Shown here piece by piece: positions 62,431 to 64,000 of a stretch of DNA of 64,000 nt; position 1 is the stretch's first letter, and the number at the start of each line of letters is the position of its first letter. A program made the translations under genes and the position numbers. This DNA is from Numida meleagris (lineage: Eukaryota > Chordata > Aves > Galliformes > Numididae): positions 85,045,947 through 85,109,946 of the forward strand of contig NC_034410.1 in NCBI RefSeq assembly GCF_002078875.1. The letters run 5' to 3'. Below the pieces are notes generated by a model. That model worked only from the letters and a program-made list of their open reading frames with translations. It searched no databases and was not told where the DNA came from.

Positions 62431-64000
62431 AGATTAGACAAAGTTTATTCTAAAACACAATGGATGAAATAATATTCTTCAGTATTTTTATCAGACTTAC
62501 ATAGTTTGACTTTGTTAATGGCAGCACTAACTCACATGCCCATGGCTGGTATACTCAGCTAAAAATACTTCTAGTAGTTCACTCTATTGGGCCTACAGCT
62601 TTGGCTTAATATAGCAACCCATATGACCAGCATCACATCAAATGTCTTCTTTTCAAAAAATGTTTTCCATGCTTTTGATGGTAAGTTCAAGTTGTGTAAG
62701 CAGAGGCTGAAACACTTGCCACAAATTAAAGATATTTGGAGCAAGTAATAGGAAATCCGTCATATAGGGATAACAACTACACCTACAGTAGAAAACTGCT
62801 GAGATTTCCTTCATTTTAACTGACTAAAGTACAGGCATCTAGTGACGACAATCATCCAGGTTTCATGGGGAAATAATGTACAGATTGAGAATATCCAGCA
62901 GCCTCTTATACATGTAGATACATATACACATGTAGGGACATGATACATAATTTAAAGAGGGCTGTTCATATTCCTGTACAAATGATTGCTATGGGTATGT
63001 GATCAACTGCTCAAAACCACTCTGAAATGAAAACCAGTTCTACTTACCTAAGAGCTGAAGACAAATTAACAAGATTCTCTGGAGCAAGAATGAAAGAGCC
63101 AATGCAAAATTCAGTATAACATGCATTTATTTTCATCTTTGAGAATGGATTCCTCTACTGTAACTTTGTCATTTAAAAGTATGTTTAAAAATTCCACCAG
63201 AATCTCACCATGGGATACTCAGCCTAGAGATCAGCTAAATCCTTTTGCCACATCTAACCTTAATCACATCCAAGCTTAATCAAACACAAAGTTATCTCCA
63301 TAGATCGAAAGACTCAAACTAAAACTCAGACTATGCTAAAACTCATAAGGAAACCATTTTCTATGGGATATTTCTTGCAAAGAAACCCACTAAAAAGAAT
63401 CATTTTATAGAAAACAATCTCTACTGTCGCTAAGGTTTGTTTATACAAGTTGATTCTATCAAGCATGAAATTCACTTCCATGCTGCAGATCATAATTTTA
63501 TAGGCACTTATATTTTACACTTATGTATGTAATATAAAAATATTACATATAATTCAGTAGGCAAAACTGACAAAAACTGTAGTCAACAGGATGCTGTATT
63601 TTCAGTCCAAGACTTGACTGTCTGACACAACAGTGTTCAAATGATACATTTGTTGTATTCAAAAAAGTACAGTGTGGGGCATTTAGGATTTAGGTAGTAA
63701 ATTGCACGGTCTTTATCACAGCAGTCATGAAAGAGTTTAGAATTTACACCTTCCAGAATGATTACATTTACATGTACGATAAGCAGTTGTGCTTCTGTGA
63801 AAACAACAAAAAACTAAGGTAGTGGAAATGCTAAATCACAGCTTGAGACAATGATTAAGCACCTGGCAGGAAGTCAGGGCCAACTGAGGGGAGCTCAGGT
63901 GCATGCAATGCACCTGAGTGACCAGAAGGGGTGGAGCCAGGATCCATCTCTTCCCAGATCTCATTTGAGGGTTGGCTGTAGAAGAAAGCATGTTTCTTTG

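Larger units (their letters stand above)
54486..64000. other. AT-rich gene desert to the window end
   Basis: No gene recognised. Unique AT-rich DNA with regulatory-looking blocks at 57530-57830 and 62150-62430, a G-run at 59881-59903, a 17-bp tandem duplication at 60391-60424 and two small hairpins (61035-61068, 63526-63549). Confidence 0.6.

Noticed and set aside
1..64000. CRISPR arrays, bacterial operons, tRNA or rRNA genes
   Set aside because: The window is vertebrate nuclear DNA. No spaced direct repeats of CRISPR type and no tRNA or rRNA signature were seen.

Overview
The window is vertebrate nuclear DNA, almost certainly from a bird and plausibly a galliform such as chicken. The only dispersed repeats I recognise are CR1 LINE fragments with the avian 3' end (copies of an ATTCTATG-like octamer) and one retroviral-type solo LTR. 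I see no mammalian SINE or L1 sequence. The species is not proven from sequence alone.

The one protein-coding gene I can support is IRX2 (Iroquois homeobox 2), on the minus strand at about 12.5-18.5 kb. Four coding exons could be placed to the base from reading frame, splice dinucleotides and phase: 17854-17612, 15956-15551, 15301-14561 and 13842-13799. Together they encode 477 residues with the Iroquois N-terminus, a TALE homeodomain, an acidic region, the Iro box and a conserved C-terminus. The last coding exon carries only about 14 codons.

Around IRX2, from about 6.4 to 23.7 kb, the DNA is rich in CpG clusters alternating with AT-rich, TAAT-rich unique sequence. This is the usual look of a developmental regulator with nearby conserved enhancers, but conservation cannot be tested here, so the enhancer calls are candidates. 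IRX2 lies in the IRX1-IRX2-IRX4 cluster in vertebrates; neither neighbour is inside this window.

From about 24 to 64 kb the sequence is an AT-rich gene desert upstream of IRX2. It holds microsatellites, three assembly gaps (36395-36712, 51359-51683, 54271-54485), two of them inside purine-rich simple repeats, CR1 fragments of several ages, and a solo LTR that appears to have inserted into a much older CR1-like LINE. Long reading frames in this half are repeat-derived or chance.

The observations I consider most worth checking are: complementary GA and CU repeats flanking IRX2 exon 1 in the pre-mRNA; a palindromic SOX-type site beside a forkhead site in the upstream flank; paired octamer motifs in intron 1; a CpG island in the 3' flank that could promote a separate transcript; and the nested LTR/LINE structure.
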